This document shows positions 60,509 to 64,000 of a stretch of 64,000 nucleotides of DNA, piece by piece. Source of the DNA: Clostridia bacterium (GTDB lineage Bacteria > Bacillota_A > Clostridia > UBA1212 > UBA1255); contig JAFWZH010000324.1 in assembly GCA_017522515.1 (NCBI GenBank), positions 4,460 to 68,459 of the forward strand, written 5' to 3'. The number at the start of each line of letters is the position of its first letter. The stretch's first letter is position 1. A program made the position numbers and the translations under genes. A model generated the notes under the pieces. That model saw only the letters and a program-made list of their open reading frames with translations. It did no database searches and had not been told where the DNA came from.

Positions 60509-61279
60509 ATGAACAACGATAAACTAATTATTGGCGGACACGAATTTAACTCCCGTTTTATTCTCGGTTCCGGCAAATACTCTATGAAGTTGATTGAAGC
60601 CGCCGTAAAGGATGCAGGCGCGGAAATCATCACCCTTGCGGTTCGTCGTGCGAACACCAAGGAACAGGAAAGTATCCTGGATTACATTCCTGAAGGTATT
60701 ACCTTGCTTCCTAACACCAGCGGTGCAAGAAATGCAGAAGAAGCTGTCCGTATTGCTCGTCTTGCCCGTGAGCTTGGTTGCGGTAACTTCGTGAAAATTG
60801 AGATTATGCGTGACTCAAAGTATCTGCTTCCCGATAACGGGGAAACCATTAAGGCAACCGAGATCCTTGCCAAAGAAGGCTTCGTGGTTATGCCGTATAT
60901 GTATCCCGATCTCAACGTAGCCCGTGACCTTGTAAATGCAGGTGCAGCTTCCGTTATGCCTTTGGCTTCTCCGATTGGTTCCAACAAAGGACTTGCAACG
61001 AAAGAGTTTATTCAAATCCTTATTGATGAAATCGACCTGCCTATCATTGTGGATGCCGGTATCGGCAGACCTTCACAGGCTTGCGAAGCAATGGAAATGG
61101 GCGCCGCCGCTATTATGGCAAATACTGCTCTTGCAACTGCAGGTGACCTTCCGATGATGGCTTCCGCCTTCAAAAACGCTATTGAAGCCGGACGCAAGGC
61201 ATACCTTTCCGGTCTTGGCAGAGTGCTCACACGTGGTGCTTCTGCTTCCGATCCGCTGACAGGCTTCCTCAGAGATTAA
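60509..61279 (+). CDS. thiG: Thiazole synthase ThiG
   Basis: Condenses deoxyxylulose-5-phosphate, ThiS thiocarboxylate and dehydroglycine into the thiazole. It is a 256-residue TIM barrel: [57 protein letters not shown] with the Schiff-base Lys, [20 protein letters not shown] and [20 protein letters not shown]. The start is ATG 60509 behind AGAAAGAAGG. It forms a complex with ThiH, encoded next. Confidence 0.97.
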   Translation: MNNDKLIIGGHEFNSRFILGSGKYSMKLIEAAVKDAGAEIITLAVRRANTKEQESILDYIPEGITLLPNTSGARNAEEAVRIARLARELGCGNFVKIEIMRDSKYLLPDNGETIKATEILAKEGFVVMPYMYPDLNVARDLVNAGAASVMPLASPIGSNKGLATKEFIQILIDEIDLPIIVDAGIGRPSQACEAMEMGAAAIMANTALATAGDLPMMASAFKNAIEAGRKAYLSGLGRVLTRGASASDPLTGFLRD

Positions 61280-61289
61280 GGTGAAAGCT

Positions 61290-62543
61290 ATGGAAAATCA
61301 ATTTTTTGTGGATTCGGATCATCTATCGCCGGAAGCACTTGCAAAAAAACATCGCCTTGAAGCCGATCAGTCCTCTCGAAAGAACCATATGGAATATCTG
61401 CCGGGTATGGAAGTAATCGAGTCTGATGTATGTGCAAGCGTTATGGCACAGATGAATTCATATGACTATTCAAAATACATCGCAGCTGACGTAAAGGCGG
61501 CTTTGGAACACGATATATGCACGATAGAGGATTTCAAAGCGCTTCTTTCTCCTGCTGCAGAACCTTTTCTTGAACAAATGGCACAGCGTGCAAGACTGGA
61601 AACAAGCAAGCACTTCGGAAACACCGTCTATCTTTTCACACCTCTTTACATAGCGAATTACTGCGAGAATTACTGTGTATACTGTGGTTTTAACTGCTAT
61701 AATCATATAAAGCGCATGAAGCTCGGCATGGAACAGATTGAAAAAGAGATGAAAGTCATTGCCAAGAGCGGTATGGAGGAGATTCTGATTCTTACGGGAG
61801 AAAGCAGAGGTCAGAGCAACGTGGAATATATCGGTGAAGCCTGCAAATTAGCGCGTAAGTATTTCCGTATGGTTGGTTTGGAAATTTATCCCGTCAATAC
61901 CGACGAATACAAGTACCTCCACGAATGCGGCGCGGACTATGTAACTGTATTTCAAGAGACATACGACACTGATAAGTACGAACAGCTTCACCTATTCGGA
62001 CACAAGCGTGTATGGCCGTACCGCTTTGATGCACAGGAACGTGCACTTCGTGGCGGAATGCGTGGTGTTGCGTTTTCGGCTCTGCTTGGACTGTCAGACT
62101 TCCGTAAGGATGCTTTGGCAAGTGCTTTGCACGTCTATTACTTGCAGAGGAAATATCCACACGCTGAAATGTCTTTGTCTTGTCCAAGACTTAGACCGAT
62201 CATTAATAATGATAAGATAAATCCTTTGGATGTTCACGAAAAGCAGCTTTGTCAGGTTCTTTGCGCTTACCGTATTTTTTTGCCATATGTTGGCATTACT
62301 GTATCTTCCCGTGAGAGTGCTGCGTTCCGTAATGGTATCGTGAAGATTGCAGCAACTAAGGTTTCTGCAGGTGTTTCTACAGGTATCGGTGACCACGAAA
62401 GCAAATATACGGGCAAAGAGACGGATGAAGTGCAGGGCGACGAGCAGTTTGAGATTGACGATGACCGCAGTCTTGATAAAATGTATAATGACATTTCAAA
62501 GGAAGGCCTGCAACCGGTTTTGAATGATTATTTGTATGTGTGA
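61290..62543 (+). CDS. thiH: 2-iminoacetate synthase ThiH (radical SAM)
   Basis: Cleaves tyrosine to dehydroglycine for ThiG. It has 417 residues. The radical-SAM cluster motif CENYCVYCGF gives Cys125, Cys129 and Cys132 (CxxxCxxC), preceded by LFTPLYIANY. Family segments MEEILILTGESRGQSNVEYI, VFQETYDTDKYEQLHLFGHK and SLSCPRLRPI are present. The C-terminal biotin/thiamin-synthesis-associated domain contains SSRESAAFRNGIVKIAATKV. The start is ATG 61290, with TTAAGGTG upstream; GTG 61281 is an alternative. Confidence 0.97.
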   Translation: MENQFFVDSDHLSPEALAKKHRLEADQSSRKNHMEYLPGMEVIESDVCASVMAQMNSYDYSKYIAADVKAALEHDICTIEDFKALLSPAAEPFLEQMAQRARLETSKHFGNTVYLFTPLYIANYCENYCVYCGFNCYNHIKRMKLGMEQIEKEMKVIAKSGMEEILILTGESRGQSNVEYIGEACKLARKYFRMVGLEIYPVNTDEYKYLHECGADYVTVFQETYDTDKYEQLHLFGHKRVWPYRFDAQERALRGGMRGVAFSALLGLSDFRKDALASALHVYYLQRKYPHAEMSLSCPRLRPIINNDKINPLDVHEKQLCQVLCAYRIFLPYVGITVSSRESAAFRNGIVKIAATKVSAGVSTGIGDHESKYTGKETDEVQGDEQFEIDDDRSLDKMYNDISKEGLQPVLNDYLYV

Positions 62544-62552
62544 GGTAAGAAA

Positions 62553-63188
62553 ATGAAAAAGTTTGATACAAGTTTATATTTTATAACCGATAGCACGAAC
62601 TACTCGGAGGAGGAATTTCTCTATCGCGTGGAACAGGCCCTGAAAGGCGGTGTAACCATTCTTCAGCTTCGTGAGAAGAATAGGAGTACACGGGAGTATA
62701 TTCAGATTGCCGAGAAGGTACACGCCATCGCAAAGCGTTACAACGTGCCGCTAATCATAGACGACCGTGTGGATATTGCTCTTGCCATCGATGCAGAAGG
62801 TGTTCATGTGGGAGCGGAGGATATGCCTGTTGCCACAGCAAGGAAACTGATGGGCGATGACAAGATTGTAGGAGCAACAGCAAAAACCGTTCCTTGGGCA
62901 AAAGAAGCTTATAACCAAGGAGCTGATTATCTTGGTGTGGGTGCAATCTATCCCACCACAACCAAAGTAAAGACCGTTTTGACTTCTACCGATACACTTC
63001 GGGATATCTGTAATGCTGTTCCGATTCCTGCAAATGCCATCGGTGGTCTGAACAAGGACAATATTGATATTCTTGCAGATATACCCATTGCCGGAATTTG
63101 TGTGGTATCTGCCATTATGAAAGCAGAGAATCCCAAAACGGCGGCAGAGGAATTGAAAGCAAGAGCGCAGGAGCTTGGCTTATGCTAA
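62553..63188 (+). CDS. thiE: Thiamine-phosphate synthase ThiE
   Basis: Joins HMP pyrophosphate and thiazole phosphate to give thiamine phosphate. It is a 211-residue TIM barrel: LYFITDST at the start, GGVTILQLREKN, PLIIDDRVDIALAIDAEGVH, GATAKTVPWAKEAYNQGADY, GVGAIYPTTTKVK and IPANAIGGLNKDNIDIL. The start is ATG 62553 behind GAGGTAAG. Its last codons overlap the HAD gene. Confidence 0.97.
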   Translation: MKKFDTSLYFITDSTNYSEEEFLYRVEQALKGGVTILQLREKNRSTREYIQIAEKVHAIAKRYNVPLIIDDRVDIALAIDAEGVHVGAEDMPVATARKLMGDDKIVGATAKTVPWAKEAYNQGADYLGVGAIYPTTTKVKTVLTSTDTLRDICNAVPIPANAIGGLNKDNIDILADIPIAGICVVSAIMKAENPKTAAEELKARAQELGLC

Positions 63189-63841
63189 AGGGAGCCATCT
63201 TCGATTTTGACGGAACACTTTTCGATTCTATGTTCATTTGGGATACCGCAGGAGAAGTTTATCTCCGATCCATTGGCATAGAGCCAAGGGAAGATTTGCA
63301 AAAGGTATTGAAGCCAATGAGCCTTCTGCAATCTGCAACTTACATCCGTGAAAAGTATGTAATTCCGCTAACGGTCGAGGAAATTATGGGCGGCATCAAC
63401 CACACGGTAGAAGACTTTTACTTTCATACGGTACAGCCCAAGAAAGGCGTAATTGCATTCCTTGAGCAAATGAAAAAACAAGGAGTCAGAATGTGTATTG
63501 CCACCGCAACAGACCGTTATCAAGTGGAAACGGCATTAAAGCGGTGCGGTATGGAATCTTTCTTTTTTGAAATCTTTACCTGTACCGATGTAGGACACGG
63601 CAAGGACGAGCCTATTATTTTTCAAAAGGGAATGGATTGCCTTGGGACAACAAAGTCAAATACGGTCGTCCTTGAGGATGCTTATCACGCCGCCAAAACA
63701 GCAAAGGCTGATGGCTTTATAACCGTTGCCGTATATGATTCTCACGAGACGAAGCAAGCGGAACTACACTCCGTTTCGGATTGCTTCCTTGAGAATTTTA
63801 CACAGACAGAATATTTTTGGAAGTTTGCTTACGGTTTATAA
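63182..63841 (+). CDS. HAD-superfamily phosphatase in the thiamine operon
   Basis: A 219-residue HAD hydrolase (beta-phosphoglucomutase-like branch). Motif I is FDFDGTLFDSM with the nucleophile Asp, motif II CIATATD, motif III the Lys-containing GHGKDEPIIFQKG and motif IV LEDAYHAAK. The start is ATG 63182, overlapping the thiE stop; the frame is open upstream but inside thiE. HAD enzymes in some bacteria dephosphorylate thiamine monophosphate before pyrophosphorylation. The position between thiE and thiD makes that a good guess, but HMP or thiazole salvage phosphates are alternatives. Confidence 0.88.
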   Translation: MLKGAIFDFDGTLFDSMFIWDTAGEVYLRSIGIEPREDLQKVLKPMSLLQSATYIREKYVIPLTVEEIMGGINHTVEDFYFHTVQPKKGVIAFLEQMKKQGVRMCIATATDRYQVETALKRCGMESFFFEIFTCTDVGHGKDEPIIFQKGMDCLGTTKSNTVVLEDAYHAAKTAKADGFITVAVYDSHETKQAELHSVSDCFLENFTQTEYFWKFAYGL

Positions 63842-63923
63842 CCGCAAGCTTCAAGCGGCAGATTGGGGGCACCACCTTATGCCGCTATACAAAACGATGC
63901 TGAAAAACGAAAGGAGTATTTTT

Positions 63924-64000
63924 ATGAAAATGAAAACAGCATTGACCATTGCAGGAAGTGACTGCAGTGGAGGCGCCGGTATTCAAGCAGATTTGAAAAC
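63924..64000 (+). CDS. thiD: Hydroxymethylpyrimidine (phosphate) kinase ThiD, 5' end
   Basis: Cut by the window end. ATG 63924 follows AAAGGAG. The 25 visible codons read ALTIAGSDCSGGAGIQADLK near the end, the ATP/HMP-binding N-terminus of ThiD. It phosphorylates HMP and HMP-P to HMP-PP for ThiE. It is the last visible member of the riboswitch-controlled operon. Confidence 0.93.
   Translation, partial: MKMKTALTIAGSDCSGGAGIQADLK

Overview
The window is AT-rich chromosome from an obligately anaerobic Firmicute, most likely a gut-type member of class Clostridia. Pointers are AGGAGG ribosome sites, frequent TTG/GTG starts, TTGACA/TATAAT promoters with 17-base spacers, a trimeric electron-bifurcating [FeFe] hydrogenase, the greA-lysS pair and a TPP-riboswitch thiamine operon. 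The species cannot be named from the sequence alone. All functional calls come from reading motifs; no database was searched.

Layout. 1-2720: a dead Fic gene and two divergent regulators (LytTR-PAS; MerR/LuxR-like). 2721-3186: no protein gene, but promoter, foldable segment and terminator suggest a free-standing structured RNA of about 235 nt. 3187-5499: tsaE-tsaB-rimI (tRNA t6A modification and ribosomal protein acetylation), with rimI fused in frame to a VanX-type D-Ala-D-Ala dipeptidase. Then tRNA-Thr(GGT) on the minus strand, an orphan BtuF-like lipoprotein and valS. 9721-18027: hydrogenase region, with a regulatory/assembly-like set (DRTGG, RsbW-like, HydS-like, DRTGG, PHP) followed by a separately promoted structural set (NuoE-like, ATPase, 2Fe-2S, NuoF-like, HydA). 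18028-18346: small repeats. 18347-25244: flavin reductase, then a MacAB-like ABC exporter with two ATPases and a cyclophilin lipoprotein.

25241-51137: a Wzx/Wzy-dependent capsule locus behind one good promoter. It holds the tyrosine-kinase pair, an LCP ligase, glycosyltransferases, LicD, Wzy, Wzx and enzymes for UDP-ManNAcA (WecB, WecC) and UDP-L-FucNAc (CapE, CapF, CapG). Inside it are a 1879-residue exported protein (phosphodiester glycosidase plus BspA-type leucine-rich repeats) and a three-gene island (AlbA_2 regulator, 63-residue protein, GNAT protein) that splits capE from capF. No initiating sugar-phosphate transferase is present.

51138-54873: guaB-greA-lysS. 54874-59340: accessory stretch with unknown lipoprotein and membrane genes, an AAA ATPase behind a promoter overlapped by 9-base repeats, and an AlbA_2-type remnant. 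59441-64000: TPP riboswitch and thiS-thiF-thiG-thiH-thiE-HAD phosphatase-thiD (cut by the window end).

Most unusual items: the RimI-VanX fusion, the candidate RNA at 2885-3120, the giant NAGPA/BspA protein in the capsule locus, the island between capE and capF, and an ABC ATPase carrying an AbrB-like tail.
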